The notes under the pieces are model-generated. The model searched no databases, was not told the DNA's origin, and was given only the letters and a program-made list of their open reading frames with translations. From Pantoea trifolii (GTDB taxonomy: Bacteria; Pseudomonadota; Gammaproteobacteria; Enterobacterales; Enterobacteriaceae): 64,000 nucleotides of DNA. Made by a program: the position numbers and the translations under genes. Location: positions 2,976,001 to 3,040,000 of the forward strand of contig NZ_JANIET010000001.1 of assembly GCF_024506435.1 (NCBI RefSeq), written 5' to 3'. Below are positions 1 to 10,503 of this stretch, piece by piece (positions within the stretch are counted from its first letter, which is position 1; each line of letters opens with the position of its first letter).

Positions 1-220
1 GCGCCACTAACAGGGTCAGCCAGATGGCGTGCAGCATGTCACCATCTTTCAGGTTATTCAGCGAGGCAACCAAACCCTGGTTGAGCGCTTCCCAGAAGAT
101 GGAAACCATCGGCACCACCAGCAGCAGGATGGAAACCAGCGCGCCGATGCCAATCAGCAGCCACTTACCCCAGTTGACTGGCTGGCGGTCAGCGTGATTG
201 ATGTGTGAAATTTCCGCCAT
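1..220 (-). CDS. cysW: Sulfate/thiosulfate ABC permease CysW (partial, N-terminus)
   Basis: Only the first 73 codons are present; the gene runs off the left edge. CysW is one of the two inner-membrane permeases of the CysPTWA sulfate/thiosulfate importer. The visible part has a short polar leader and a first membrane segment at about residues 19-41 (rich in L, I, V, G). The ATG shares the tetranucleotide ATGA with the stop of cysT, which indicates translational coupling. Assignment rests on its place directly after cysP-cysT and on the leader sequence; cysA is expected beyond the window. Confidence 0.93.
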   Translation of the reverse strand, partial: MAEISHINHADRQPVNWGKWLLIGIGALVSILLLVVPMVSIFWEALNQGLVASLNNLKDGDMLHAIWLTLLVA

Positions 221-1053
221 CAGTGGCCTCCTAAGCGACGGCCAAAGCGGCTCTGCAAGGTGTTAATCGCGAACAGCAGCAATAAGGAAGCGGCCATGAT
301 CACTGACGCGATGGCGCTCGCCGCCGGATAATCAAACTCCTGCAGACGCACGAAAATCATCAGCGAAGTCACTTCGGTTTTCCACGCGATGTTACCGGCG
401 ATAAAGATCACTGCGCCGAACTCACCGATACTGCGGGTAAACGACAGCGCGGTACCGGCCAGCAACGCCGGTGCCACTTCTGGCAGCACCACGCGACGGA
501 AGCTCTGCCAGCGCGTAGCGCCGAGGGTTTCCGCTGCTTCTTCATATTCCGGACCTAACTCTTCCAGCACCGGCTGCACGGTACGCACCACAAACGGGAT
601 GCTGGTAAAGGCCATCGCCACGGCAATACCGAGCCAGGTATAAGAGACTTTGATATCAAAATGCGCCAGCCATTGGCCGTACCAGCCGTTGACCGAAAAC
701 AGGCCTGCCAGCGTTAAGCCCGCCACCGCAGTTGGCAGCGCAAACGGCAGATCCATCAAACCATCAAGCAGCGTACGTCCGGGGAAGCGATAGCGGGTCA
801 AAATCCACGCCATCAGCATGCCGAATACCGCATTGAACAGCGAAGCCACGCCCGCTGCCAGAATCGTCACTTTGTACGCAGCAACCAGCTGTGGATGAGT
901 GATTACATCCCAGTATTGCGCCAGCGTCATCTGCGACAATTGCATCAGCAGCGCGCTGATCGGCAGCAGCAGAATCAGGCAGGTGAAGAGTAAGCTGGTG
1001 CCGAGGCTCAATCCAAAGCCGGGCAAGACACGTTTTTGAGCGAGCGCAAACAT
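220..1053 (-). CDS. cysT: Sulfate/thiosulfate ABC permease CysT (CysU)
   Basis: 277 residues, the usual length of the family. It is the partner permease of CysW in the importer that feeds cysteine synthesis. About six hydrophobic segments are visible, and the cytoplasmic EAA loop that contacts the ATPase is clear (EEAAETLGATRW, followed about 13 residues later by LLAGTALSF). The start codon overlaps the cysP stop (TAATG) and the stop overlaps the cysW start (ATGA), so cysPTW are one translationally coupled operon. In relatives the operon is activated by CysB with N-acetylserine; no CysB site could be assigned by eye. Confidence 0.97.
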   Translation of the reverse strand: MFALAQKRVLPGFGLSLGTSLLFTCLILLLPISALLMQLSQMTLAQYWDVITHPQLVAAYKVTILAAGVASLFNAVFGMLMAWILTRYRFPGRTLLDGLMDLPFALPTAVAGLTLAGLFSVNGWYGQWLAHFDIKVSYTWLGIAVAMAFTSIPFVVRTVQPVLEELGPEYEEAAETLGATRWQSFRRVVLPEVAPALLAGTALSFTRSIGEFGAVIFIAGNIAWKTEVTSLMIFVRLQEFDYPAASAIASVIMAASLLLLFAINTLQSRFGRRLGGH

Positions 1054-2069
1054 TAACCGCGCCCCGCTGCCAGTAGTTTGTCCAGCTCACCGCCACTGGC
1101 GAAATGGATTTTCATCACGTTGTCCCAGCCGCCAAAGGCATCTTTGACGTTGAACAGTTCAGTTTGTGGGAAGCGATCTTTCTGCTCCGCCATCAACTGC
1201 GCATTGTTCACGCGATAGTAGTAACTGGTGATAATTTTCTGCGCTTCAGGCGTGTAGAGATAATTCAGATAGGCTTTGGCCGCGTCGGTGGTGCCGTTGT
1301 GCTCGACATTTTTGTCGACCCACGCCACCGGGAACTCCGCCAGAATATTGGTTTTCGGCACGATCACGTCGTACTGATCTTTGCCGTACTGATTACGGAT
1401 GTTATTCACTTCCGATTCAAAGCTGATCAGCACATCGCCCAGCCCGCGCTCGGCAAACGTAGTGGTAGCGCCGCGACCGCCGGTATCAAACACTTCAACG
1501 TTCTTGAGGAACTTCGCCATATAAGCTTCAGTTTTAGCTTTATCGTTGCCATCAGCCTGATCGGCAGCGCCCCACGCGGCTAGATAGGTATAACGACCGT
1601 TACCGGACGTTTTTGGATTTGGGAAAATCAGCTTCACGTTATCGCGCGCCAGATCGGCCCAGCTGTGAATCTGCTTTGGATTACCCTTACGCACCAGAAA
1701 CGCCATGGTGGAGTAAAACGGTGAGCTGCTGTTTGGCAGACGCTGTTGCCAGTCAGCGGGAATCAGTTGGCCTTTATCATGCAGCACCTGCACATCAGTA
1801 ACCTGATTGTAAGTCACCACATCGGCGCGCAGACCTTGCAGAATCGCCAGCGCCTGCTTAGAAGAACCGGCGTGCGACTGCTTGATGGTCAGCTTGTCAT
1901 TGGGATGCGCAGCGTCCCACTGCTTTTCAAAGGGTGCATTCAGGGCAACAAACAGTTCGCGCGAAACGTCGTAGGAGCTATTCAGCAACTCGGTTGCTTG
2001 CGCCGCACTGGCTAAAGCACACGACAGCGCGATACCGCCAAGCCATTTTTTCGAAATCGGAAGTGTCAT
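1053..2069 (-). CDS. cysP: Thiosulfate/sulfate-binding periplasmic protein CysP
   Basis: 338 residues. A signal peptide (positively charged start, hydrophobic core, probable cleavage after AQA at residue 25) leads into a mature protein beginning [15 protein letters not shown], the typical CysP N-terminus, which separates it from the paralogue Sbp. It binds thiosulfate and sulfate in the periplasm and passes them to CysT/CysW. It is the first gene of the operon on this strand; about 200 bp upstream separate it from yfeX and include a palindromic REP element. The ucpA and mur genes that flank cysP in E. coli are absent. Confidence 0.97.
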   Translation of the reverse strand: MTLPISKKWLGGIALSCALASAAQATELLNSSYDVSRELFVALNAPFEKQWDAAHPNDKLTIKQSHAGSSKQALAILQGLRADVVTYNQVTDVQVLHDKGQLIPADWQQRLPNSSSPFYSTMAFLVRKGNPKQIHSWADLARDNVKLIFPNPKTSGNGRYTYLAAWGAADQADGNDKAKTEAYMAKFLKNVEVFDTGGRGATTTFAERGLGDVLISFESEVNNIRNQYGKDQYDVIVPKTNILAEFPVAWVDKNVEHNGTTDAAKAYLNYLYTPEAQKIITSYYYRVNNAQLMAEQKDRFPQTELFNVKDAFGGWDNVMKIHFASGGELDKLLAAGRG

Positions 2070-2244
2070 GCTGCACCCTGAAAGACGGCAGTTAAGCCAA
2101 TGCCATTAGATGCTGTCAGTGTATTTATAACTCAGGGGAAAGCTGTAACGGTTTTATATATCGTTTAGGGATTTCAAAGTCTAAAAAGGCATAAGACGGC
2201 GGGAGAATTTATGCGGTGAGTGGGATTGAAGTGTGCGGCGTTTC

Positions 2245-2268
2245 GTAGGGTCGCCATTTATGGCGACC
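2245..2268 (+). repeat. REP-like palindrome (canonical stem)
   Basis: Foot GTAG, then arm GGTCGCCAT, loop TT, arm ATGGCGACC. It lies between cysP and yfeX, 8 bp from the yfeX stop. One of 14 complete copies in the window. Confidence 0.9.
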
Positions 2269-2276
2269 TCGCTTAA

Positions 2277-3173
2277 TTACAGCGCTGTAAGCACATCCAG
2301 CGACGGCGCAAAAAAGTAGCTTCCACTCACCGGTTTAGTGAAGCGCAACATCGCGTCCATTTTTCCGTCGCGCTCGCCAAACATACTCAGCAGCTGCTGC
2401 TCAATATTGTAGAGACGATGACAGTAAGAAATGAAAAAGAGGCCATGCGTACCGCTGGCGCTGCCGTACGGCAAGCTTTGGCGCAGAATCTTCAGCCCTT
2501 TGCCCTCTTCTTTCAGATCGACACGGCTGAGATGCGACGTCACCGGACGTCGATCGCCTGGCAGCTCTTCATCCGTCTCTTTGGTACGACCAATAATCGC
2601 TTCCTGCTTCTCTACTGCCATACGATTCCACAGCTTGAGGTTATGCTCCCAGCGTTGGGTAAACACATAGCTGCCGCCCGCATCGGGGCCTGCGCTGATA
2701 ATCGCCACATCCTTGCGCGCTTCGCCCTGCGGGTTTTCCGTGCCATCGACGAAGCCCGACAAATCGCGGTCTTCAATCCAGCGGAAACCGTGCGTCTCTT
2801 CTTCGATATTGACGGCAGCAGCAAAGGCGCTGAGTGCGGCCTGAGCGAGCGCGAAGTTCACGTCGTGTCGTTGAGATTGAATATGGATCAGCAAATCGCG
2901 CTGCGTGGCCGGCGCAATGCCGTTACCGAGCGCGGCGAAAGCTTTGAGTTCAGGTGCAGAAGCGTTGCCTTGCAGATCGCGCCACAGCGCATCGCCAAAG
3001 GCGATCACCGCGCCCATTCCGGCATCACTGAATTTAGTTTGCAGCGCTTCAAGCTGCTGCAGGAAGGATTTGCTGCCCTGGCGCAGCGCGTCAAGATCGC
3101 CCGTGACGCGGGCTTCGAGCCAAATGGCGAAACGGCGGTGTTCCAACAGGATCCCGCTCTGAAACTGAGACAT
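2277..3173 (-). CDS. yfeX: DyP-type haem peroxidase YfeX
   Basis: 298 residues from the ATG at 3173, which has GGAGAG seven bases upstream; an in-frame ATG 18 bases further out lacks support and homologues begin MSQ. Dye-decolourising peroxidase fold: the family GXXDG motif is seen as GFVDGTENP (Asp143), with the proximal haem ligand His214 in SHLSRVDL and the distal Arg near residue 231 in RQSLPYG. No signal peptide, so cytoplasmic. Family members oxidise porphyrinogens and dyes with peroxide; a proposed role in iron release from haem is disputed. It follows yfeY on the same strand after 102 bp. Confidence 0.95.
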   Translation of the reverse strand: MSQFQSGILLEHRRFAIWLEARVTGDLDALRQGSKSFLQQLEALQTKFSDAGMGAVIAFGDALWRDLQGNASAPELKAFAALGNGIAPATQRDLLIHIQSQRHDVNFALAQAALSAFAAAVNIEEETHGFRWIEDRDLSGFVDGTENPQGEARKDVAIISAGPDAGGSYVFTQRWEHNLKLWNRMAVEKQEAIIGRTKETDEELPGDRRPVTSHLSRVDLKEEGKGLKILRQSLPYGSASGTHGLFFISYCHRLYNIEQQLLSMFGERDGKMDAMLRFTKPVSGSYFFAPSLDVLTAL

Positions 3174-3275
3174 TGCACTGCTCTCCGGCATGAAAGTTAG
3201 ACGATGTTTTTTTCGCCCGTATCATACCGGAAAGCCACACTCTTTGAGCGGGTGTTTAAGCAAGTTTTATCTTGT

Positions 3276-3896
3276 TTAACGCTGCCAGACAATCTTGCTG
3301 ATTTTCCAGCTTTTCAGGGTATCGTCCGACGGCATCAAGCCTTCCGGACCATGCCATTCTCCGCTATAGATGTAGGAGAGGTGCTGACTACCCGGCGCAC
3401 GGCACTCAACATTACGTGCATCGAGACCGGTGACCATTTTGCAGTTATTAAAGGCTTTGCTGAACTTCGCGCTGAACAGATCGCCGATCTTGCTGCCGTC
3501 CGCCGCTTTGGCATCGGCATCCTGCACTTCAATGCGCTCAACGCTGGTGCTGCCGTTAATCACCAATTTAACCTTGTCGCCATCCAGCGCCTGCCAGAAA
3601 TCCACCACCTGACCATTCTGCGTGCGCATGCCCTGACGCAATTTGTAATCGCCGTTCAGCGCTTTATTAATGGCGTCTTCCGACATTGAGGTGGTGCTCG
3701 TCAGGCCCGCAACGCCTTGCTCGGTGACCTCCAGCGATCCACCAAACCAGCCGAGCGGATTGAGCGCCGACCAGTGATAGCTCAGCGGATTGTACCAATG
3801 GCTTTCGCTATCGCTCGCGTTGGTTGAGGAACCCGAACTGGCGCAGCCGGCCAAAACCATGCTGCTAACCAGCAGTGCGTGACGAACAACTTTCAT
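3276..3896 (-). CDS. yfeY: RpoE-regulated lipoprotein YfeY
   Basis: 206 residues. Lipoprotein signal with lipobox LAGC (Cys18) followed by serine residues, consistent with outer-membrane sorting. The rest is the DUF1131/YfeY domain, whose biochemical function is unknown. In E. coli yfeY belongs to the envelope-stress sigma-E regulon, and a sigma-E-like promoter is visible at 3935-3961. It sits in the yfeXYZ-ypeA group on the same strand, 63 bp after yfeZ. Confidence 0.93.
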   Translation of the reverse strand: MKVVRHALLVSSMVLAGCASSGSSTNASDSESHWYNPLSYHWSALNPLGWFGGSLEVTEQGVAGLTSTTSMSEDAINKALNGDYKLRQGMRTQNGQVVDFWQALDGDKVKLVINGSTSVERIEVQDADAKAADGSKIGDLFSAKFSKAFNNCKMVTGLDARNVECRAPGSQHLSYIYSGEWHGPEGLMPSDDTLKSWKISKIVWQR

Positions 3897-3934
3897 GAAA
3901 ACTCCTTGATCTGCTAAGCCGATTGGCGTGCCTG

Positions 3935-3961
3935 TTGGAGTAGCAAACCGGCAAAAAGTTT
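3935..3961 (-). promoter_or_regulatory. Candidate sigma-E promoter for yfeY
   Basis: Read on the minus strand: AAACTT (3961-3956), 16 bases, TCCAA (3939-3935). This resembles the sigma-E pattern GGAACTT-N16-TCAAA/TCTGA with mismatches, and predicts a start about 30 bases before the yfeY ATG. Support comes from the known sigma-E control of yfeY in E. coli; the match itself is only moderate. Confidence 0.4.
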
Positions 3962-4421
3962 ATTCGATGTGCTGATGTTCCGGCAGAAAGCAGTCGCGCA
4001 GGCGCGGTTGCGTTTGCAGCCAGAACAGCGCCAGCAGGTCAAATAGCGTCAATAACAGCGGCAGCGGCGAGTCGGGAAAGGCGCCTTGCAGCAGGCTGGA
4101 ACCTTGCCACAGCAGGCTGATGAGCAGCGATGCACTTAATACATGGCGCCAGCTTTGCCACAGGCGCGGCCAGCGCTGGCGATAGCCGGTCAGTAACAAG
4201 CCAATCGCCGCCGGAATGCCTAACGCCAGTCCCAGCCAGAAGCTTTGGCGATCGGGATAGAACAGCGCCAGCAAATCATTGCCCTGCTGACGCGATGCGC
4301 CCGCCATCACCAGCAGCAGCCAGGTGCGCGCCTGTAATAACAGGATCAGCCAGAAAAGAAATGGCAGCCGCAGCTGCCCTTTCGCATCGTACTCTTCAGG
4401 AAGGTATTTCAAACCGACCAT
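3960..4421 (-). CDS. yfeZ: DUF2919 inner-membrane protein YfeZ
   Basis: 153 residues, four likely membrane segments (about 19-40, 54-72, 88-107, 115-135). The family-typical stretch AGASRQQGNDLLALFYPDR identifies it as YfeZ/DUF2919; function unknown. Its start codon overlaps the ypeA stop by one base (TAATG), so the two are translated as a unit. The gene ends just before the candidate sigma-E promoter of yfeY. Confidence 0.9.
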   Translation of the reverse strand: MVGLKYLPEEYDAKGQLRLPFLFWLILLLQARTWLLLVMAGASRQQGNDLLALFYPDRQSFWLGLALGIPAAIGLLLTGYRQRWPRLWQSWRHVLSASLLISLLWQGSSLLQGAFPDSPLPLLLTLFDLLALFWLQTQPRLRDCFLPEHQHIE

Positions 4422-4846
4422 TAATACTCGCGATCTTCAATCAAACGCTTGCCCAGCAGCAGCGAATCCACCGGCTCGTACTCGAGCTTTTCGTAGAACG
4501 CCACTACCTGATCGTTCTCTTCACGCACCATCAAATTGATTTTTGGGCAACCGCGCGCAATCAGCTTCTTCTCGAGACGATTCATCAACGCATTAGCAAA
4601 GCCACGCCCCTGATAATCAGGATGCACCGCCAGATAGTAAACGGAGCCGCGATGGCCGTCGTAACCGCCCATCACCGTACCGACCACTTCGCCACCGACT
4701 TCCGCAACCAGAAACAGTTCCGGGTCGTGGTTCATTTTGCGTTCGATGTCCAGCTCGGGATCGTTCCATGGGCGTAACAAATCGCAACGCTCCCAGAGCG
4801 TGATCACTTCTTCAAAATCTTCCTGGCGGAAAGAACGGATTTCCAT
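4421..4846 (-). CDS. ypeA: GNAT-family N-acetyltransferase YpeA
   Basis: 141 residues, equal to the E. coli protein, starting [14 protein letters not shown] at 4846; a longer upstream reading (to 4945) has no homology and is rejected. GNAT fold: acetyl-CoA-binding motif A seen as [19 protein letters not shown] at about residues 82-100. The substrate is unknown. First gene of ypeA-yfeZ on this strand and divergent from amiA, with about 210 bp between them. Confidence 0.94.
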   Translation of the reverse strand: MEIRSFRQEDFEEVITLWERCDLLRPWNDPELDIERKMNHDPELFLVAEVGGEVVGTVMGGYDGHRGSVYYLAVHPDYQGRGFANALMNRLEKKLIARGCPKINLMVREENDQVVAFYEKLEYEPVDSLLLGKRLIEDREY

Positions 4847-5057
4847 CGACGTTACCCTGCTGTTAGGCACAATTCGCTGATTATCACGCATTCTTTGCCA
4901 GGCGCAACCCTCACGCGTGACAACGGGGCAAAAAAAGCGCGACATCGCTGTTAGTCAGTTGCAATAGAAAGTAAACACTTGAAATAGTTACGAGGTCGCC
5001 GCCTGGCAATTGTTACGCTATAACACTGGGCAGGATTTACCTGCCATGGACCCGTAA

Positions 5058-5915
5058 ATGAAGAAGATTTCACTGCTTAAGCGCCTTACCAATCGTCGCC
5101 AACTGATACTTTCCGGTTTAGCGCTGGCGGTGTTGTCACCGCGCGCGGTACAGGCCAAAGAACAGAACAGCGATTTGCGCGTCAGTCCGCGTCATACGCC
5201 ACCGAAACCCGCCAGCAACGGCAAACGCATCGTGATGATCGATCCCGGCCACGGCGGCATCGATTCCGGCGCTGTCGGCGAAGAGGGTTCGGAAGAGAAA
5301 CACATCGTGCTGGCGATCGCTAACACCGTGAAGACATTGCTGCAGTCGCATCCGCGCATCGAAGTGCGCCTGACGCGCGACAGCGACCACTTTATTCCGC
5401 TCTATCAGCGCGTCGAAATTGCCCATCAGCACGGCGCTAACCTGTTTATGTCGATTCACGCCGACGGCTACACCAGCCCCGATGCGAACGGCGCATCGGT
5501 ATTTGCCCTTTCCAATCGCGGTGCCAGCAGCGCGATGGCGCGTTACCTGTCACAGCGTGAAAACGACGCCGACAAAGTGGGCGGCGCCGAGGTGCAGGAT
5601 AAAGATCATTACCTCAACCAGATTCTGTTCGATCTGGTGCAGACCGATACCATCCGCAACAGCCTGACGCTGGGTAAACACGTGCTCGATCAGATTCGCC
5701 CGGTGCATCATCTGCACAGCCAGCACACCGAACAAGCCGCGTTTGCGGTGCTGAAATCGCCGTCGATTCCGTCGGTGCTGGTGGAAACCTCCTTCATTAC
5801 CAATCCGCGTGAAGAGCAATTGCTCGGCACGCAGGCGTTCCGCCAGAAAATTGCCAGCGCCATTGCCGACGGCATCGCCCGCTACTTCGATGAGGTCGAT
5901 CGTCGCGAAGCATAG
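5058..5915 (+). CDS. amiA: N-acetylmuramoyl-L-alanine amidase AmiA
   Basis: 285 residues. A twin-arginine signal (NRRQLILSG, residues 12-20) sends the folded enzyme to the periplasm, where it cuts the amide bond between MurNAc and the stem peptide during daughter-cell separation. Zinc-amidase domain from about residue 56: His65 in DPGHGG, Glu80, His134 in SIHADG, and catalytic Glu243 in LVETSF. The regulatory alpha-helix that blocks the active site until EnvC acts corresponds to about residues 150-205. Forms a two-gene unit with hemF, 48 bp downstream. Confidence 0.97.
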   Translation: MKKISLLKRLTNRRQLILSGLALAVLSPRAVQAKEQNSDLRVSPRHTPPKPASNGKRIVMIDPGHGGIDSGAVGEEGSEEKHIVLAIANTVKTLLQSHPRIEVRLTRDSDHFIPLYQRVEIAHQHGANLFMSIHADGYTSPDANGASVFALSNRGASSAMARYLSQRENDADKVGGAEVQDKDHYLNQILFDLVQTDTIRNSLTLGKHVLDQIRPVHHLHSQHTEQAAFAVLKSPSIPSVLVETSFITNPREEQLLGTQAFRQKIASAIADGIARYFDEVDRREA

Positions 5916-5960
5916 CCTTTATCCTGTGGTAGAATCGCGGCAAATTTCTGGAACGAGTGA

Positions 5961-6875
<915 letters not shown>

Positions 6876-6878
6876 CCC

Positions 6879-6907
6879 GTAGGGTCGCCATTCATGGCGA
6901 CCTTTTT
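6879..6907 (+). terminator. REP palindrome acting as hemF terminator
   Basis: Complete REP copy (6879-6902): foot GTAG, arm GGTCGCCAT, loop TC, arm ATGGCGACC, then TTTTT at 6903-6907. A 9-bp GC-rich stem with a 2-nt loop plus a T-run meets the layout of a rho-independent terminator for hemF. maeB converges from the other side. Confidence 0.7.
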
Positions 6908-6914
6908 GATAGTT

Positions 6915-9194
6915 TTATAACGGTTCAGTCTGCGCCTCCACCACCGCTAACGCCACCATATTTACAATGCGCCGCACCGATGCGATGCGCGTCAACACAT
7001 GCACCGGTTTGCTGATCCCCATCAGCACCGGTCCCACCGTGACACCCTCGGAGCAGGAGACGCGCAGCAGGTTATAGCTGATACGCGCCGCTTCGACGTT
7101 CGGCATAATCAGCAAATTTGCGGTGCCTTTCAGCGGGCTATCTGGCATCAGTTCGCGGCGAATGCTCTCAACCAGCGCCGCGTCGCCGTGCATCTCGCCA
7201 TCAATTTCCAGTTCCGGGGCGCGTTGCTGAATCAGCGCCAGCACGTCGCGCATTTTGCGCGCGCCCGGCGCATTCGAGGTGCCAAAGCTGGAGTGCGACA
7301 GCAGCGCCACGCGCGGTTCAATGCCGAAGCGTCGCACCGTTTCCGCCGCCAGCAGCGTGATATCCGCGAGCTGCTCGGCGCTGGGATCTTCATTGACGTA
7401 GGTGTCGGCAATAAAGGTGTTGCCGCTCGGCAGCAGCAGCGCATTCATCGCGCCCGCCACCTTCACGTCTTCACGCAGCCCAAACACTTTCTCCACCACG
7501 TCGTAATGTTCCTGATAATCGCCGATGGTGCCGCAGATCAGCGCGTCAGCCTCGCCGCGATGCACCATGATTGCGCCAATTAACGTAGGATTGCCGATCA
7601 CAGCGCGCTGGGCGGTTTCCGGCGTCACGCCACGCCGTTTCATGATCTGGTAATACTCGTTCCAGTACTCTTTGAAACGCGGATCGGACTCGTTATTAAC
7701 GATCTCAAAATCTTTACCCGCCTCGATCTTCAACCCCTGCTTTTGCAGACGCATGGCGATGACGTTCGGGCGACCAATCAGAATCGGTTTCGCCAGGCCC
7801 AGTGTTACCAGTTCCTGCGTGGCATGCAGCACGCGCACCTCTTCGCCTTCGGCCAGCACCACGCGTTTGGGATCTTTGCGCGCCTGCGAGAAGATCGGCT
7901 TCATAAACAGGTTAGTTTTGTAGACGAACTCGGTAAGCTGCTCACGATAGGCATCAAAATCTTCTATTGGTCGCGTGGCGACGCCCGATTCCATCGCCGC
8001 TTTGGCTACCGCTGGCGCGATCTGAACAATCAAACGCGGATCAAAAGGTTTGGGGATCAGGTATTCCGGGCCAAAGCTTAGATCCTGATCGTCATACGCC
8101 GACGCCACCACATCGCTCTGTTCCGCCTGCGCCAGCGCCGCAATCGCGTGTACCGCCGCCAGCTTCATCTCTTCATTGATCGCCGTGGCACCCACATCCA
8201 GCGCACCACGAAAAATAAACGGGAAGCACAGCACGTTGTTCACCTGATTGGGGAAATCAGAGCGACCGGTGCAGATAATCGCGTCGGGCCGCACCTGTTT
8301 CGCCAGCGGCGGCATGATTTCCGGTTCGGGATTGGCTAGCGCCAGAATCAGCGGATCCTGCGCCATCTTCTGCACCATTTCCGGCGTTAAAGCTTTGGGA
8401 CCAGAACAACCGAGGAAGATATCTGCGCCGCCAATCACCTCATCCAGCGTGCGTGCGCCGCTGTCGGCTACCGCGTACGCGGCTTTGGTCGGCGTCATAT
8501 TCGGCTCGCGATCGCGATAGATCACGCCTTTGGAATCGCAAACCACAATGTTGTGCTGCTGCATGCCGAGCGCCACCAGCAGATTCAGGCAGGCAATCGC
8601 CGAAGCACCCGCGCCGGAGACCACCAGCCGCACATCGCTGATGGCTTTTTTGACGATGGTTAAGCCGTTGAGTACCGCGGCAGTACAGATGATCGCCGTG
8701 CCGTGCTGATCGTCGTGGAACACCGGAATCTGCATGCGCTCACGCAGCTGTTGCTCAATATAGAAGCACTCGGGCGCTTTGATATCTTCCAGGTTGATGC
8801 CACCAAAAGTGGGTTCCAGCGCGGCAATCACCTCAATCAACTTATCGGGATCGCGCTCATCGATTTCGATATCAAATACGTCAATGCCAGCGAACTTTTT
8901 AAACAGCACGCCCTTGCCTTCCATCACCGGCTTACTCGCCAGCGCGCCAATATTGCCCAATCCCAGCACCGCCGTACCGTTGGAGATCACCGCCACCAGA
9001 TTGCCGCGCGCGGTGTATTTGCGTGCCGCCAGCGGATCGGCGGCAATTTCCAGACAAGGCGCGGCGACGCCGGGCGAATAGGCCAGCGCCAGATCGCGCT
9101 GTGTGGCTAACGGTTTGGTGGGTGAAACCTGAATTTTTCCGGGCGTGGGGAATTGGTGAAAATCGAGCGCGCTTTGCTTGAGTTGATCGTCCAT
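6915..9194 (-). CDS. maeB: NADP-dependent malic enzyme MaeB
   Basis: 759 residues from the ATG at 9194 (AAAGGA upstream), the length of E. coli MaeB; an in-frame extension to 9350 is non-homologous. Residues 1 to about 430 form the malic enzyme (malate to pyruvate + CO2 + NADPH), with the nucleotide-binding [13 protein letters not shown] and the [10 protein letters not shown] block. Residues about 430-759 are a phosphotransacetylase-like domain ([29 protein letters not shown]) thought to bind acetyl-CoA for allosteric control rather than to catalyse. Divergent from talA. Confidence 0.98.
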   Translation of the reverse strand: MDDQLKQSALDFHQFPTPGKIQVSPTKPLATQRDLALAYSPGVAAPCLEIAADPLAARKYTARGNLVAVISNGTAVLGLGNIGALASKPVMEGKGVLFKKFAGIDVFDIEIDERDPDKLIEVIAALEPTFGGINLEDIKAPECFYIEQQLRERMQIPVFHDDQHGTAIICTAAVLNGLTIVKKAISDVRLVVSGAGASAIACLNLLVALGMQQHNIVVCDSKGVIYRDREPNMTPTKAAYAVADSGARTLDEVIGGADIFLGCSGPKALTPEMVQKMAQDPLILALANPEPEIMPPLAKQVRPDAIICTGRSDFPNQVNNVLCFPFIFRGALDVGATAINEEMKLAAVHAIAALAQAEQSDVVASAYDDQDLSFGPEYLIPKPFDPRLIVQIAPAVAKAAMESGVATRPIEDFDAYREQLTEFVYKTNLFMKPIFSQARKDPKRVVLAEGEEVRVLHATQELVTLGLAKPILIGRPNVIAMRLQKQGLKIEAGKDFEIVNNESDPRFKEYWNEYYQIMKRRGVTPETAQRAVIGNPTLIGAIMVHRGEADALICGTIGDYQEHYDVVEKVFGLREDVKVAGAMNALLLPSGNTFIADTYVNEDPSAEQLADITLLAAETVRRFGIEPRVALLSHSSFGTSNAPGARKMRDVLALIQQRAPELEIDGEMHGDAALVESIRRELMPDSPLKGTANLLIMPNVEAARISYNLLRVSCSEGVTVGPVLMGISKPVHVLTRIASVRRIVNMVALAVVEAQTEPL

Positions 9195-9483
9195 TGGGCA
9201 TCCTTTGGCACCGCTAAATGAGCCATCAGTATAGGAATTTGCGGCACACAAGAGGGTGAAGGCGCTCAAAGAACGCACAGTACAAAGGGCACGGATTGCT
9301 ACCGCTGCGCCTGCGGCTTTGTCACAGCCTGCTATCCTTATTGATGGCAAAACGCGTGGCTGAAGCGTTTCAGAGAAAACGCATTTTCTTCGTGAAACGT
9401 CTGTAGCACTGTGTTGGACCGGACTATAACAGGAATGGGCACCACAGATTTGCCCACAAATTTGCTCATCAAGGAGTTAAGCG

Positions 9484-10434
9484 ATGAACCAGCTAGATGC
9501 ATTAAAACAGTACACCACCGTGGTGGCAGACAGCGGCGATATCGAATCCATTCGCCATTATCACCCGGAAGATGCGACCACCAACCCATCATTGATTCTG
9601 AAAGCCGCCGGTCTCGACGCCTACAAACATCTGATTGATGACGCCATCGACTACGCGAAAAAACAGGGCGGCAGCAAAGAGACGCAAATCATCAACGCCA
9701 GCGACAAAGTGGCAATCAACCTCGGTATGGAAATTCTGAAAAGCGTACCGGGCCGTGTTTCGACCGAAGTGGATGCGCGCCTCTCCTTCGATCGTGGCAT
9801 GTGTGTGACCAAAGCCGAGAAGCTGGTCCGTCTGTACGAAGAGCATGGCATCGACCGCTCACGCATTCTGATCAAGCTGGCTTCGACCTGGGAAGGCATC
9901 AAAGCCGCCGAGGAGCTGGAAAAAAACGGTATTCAGTGCAACCTGACGCTGTTGTTCTCCTTCGCTCAGGCGCGTGCCTGTGCTGAAGCCGGTGTGTTCC
10001 TGATCTCGCCGTTTGTTGGCCGAATTTACGACTGGTACAACTCCCGCAAACCGATCGACCCGTACGTGGTTGATGAAGATCCGGGCGTGAAATCTGTGCG
10101 TCGTATCTACGATTACTACAAGAAGCACCGTTACAGCACCGTCATCATGGGTGCCAGCTTCCGTAAAGTAGAACAGATACAGGCGCTGGCCGGCTGTGAC
10201 CGTTTGACCATTTCCCCTAACCTGCTGGAAGAGCTGGCCAACAGCGATGCGCCGCTGGAGCGTAAGCTGGAGCCATCAACCGAAGGCTTCCATCAGCCGG
10301 CTTCACTGTCTGAAGCGGAATTCCGCTGGGAACACAATCAGGATCCGATGGCGGTAGAAAAACTGTCAGACGGCATCCGTCAGTTCGCCATCGACCAGCA
10401 GAAGCTGGAAGACGTGCTCTCTTCTCGTCTGTAA
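9484..10434 (+). CDS. talA: Transaldolase A
   Basis: 316 residues, strong Shine-Dalgarno AAGGAG. Transfers a dihydroxyacetone unit between sedoheptulose-7-P and glyceraldehyde-3-P in the non-oxidative pentose-phosphate pathway. The Schiff-base lysine is Lys131 in [10 protein letters not shown], and the ATTNPSLIL signature lies at residues 31-39. It is paired with tktB 69 bp downstream, the talA-tktB arrangement typical of enterobacteria, where this isozyme pair is sigma-S dependent. A CTATAAC element at 9424-9430 in front is compatible with a sigma-S -10; that is a weak inference. Confidence 0.97.
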   Translation: MNQLDALKQYTTVVADSGDIESIRHYHPEDATTNPSLILKAAGLDAYKHLIDDAIDYAKKQGGSKETQIINASDKVAINLGMEILKSVPGRVSTEVDARLSFDRGMCVTKAEKLVRLYEEHGIDRSRILIKLASTWEGIKAAEELEKNGIQCNLTLLFSFAQARACAEAGVFLISPFVGRIYDWYNSRKPIDPYVVDEDPGVKSVRRIYDYYKKHRYSTVIMGASFRKVEQIQALAGCDRLTISPNLLEELANSDAPLERKLEPSTEGFHQPASLSEAEFRWEHNQDPMAVEKLSDGIRQFAIDQQKLEDVLSSRL

Positions 10435-10503
10435 TCCGCACTCACTCTTATGGCGGATGGGCATTTGCTCATCCGCTATCGCCAAATCACAAGGGAGAAC
10501 CTT

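Noticed and set aside
3204..3689. A 161-codon plus-strand frame opposite yfeY
   Set aside because: It overlaps a recognised lipoprotein gene, starts in the yfeX-yfeY gap without a ribosome site, and has no homology that I recognise.
9195..9350. N-terminal extension of MaeB by 52 residues
   Set aside because: The start at 9194 has AAAGGA upstream and gives exactly the family length; the extension has no counterpart.
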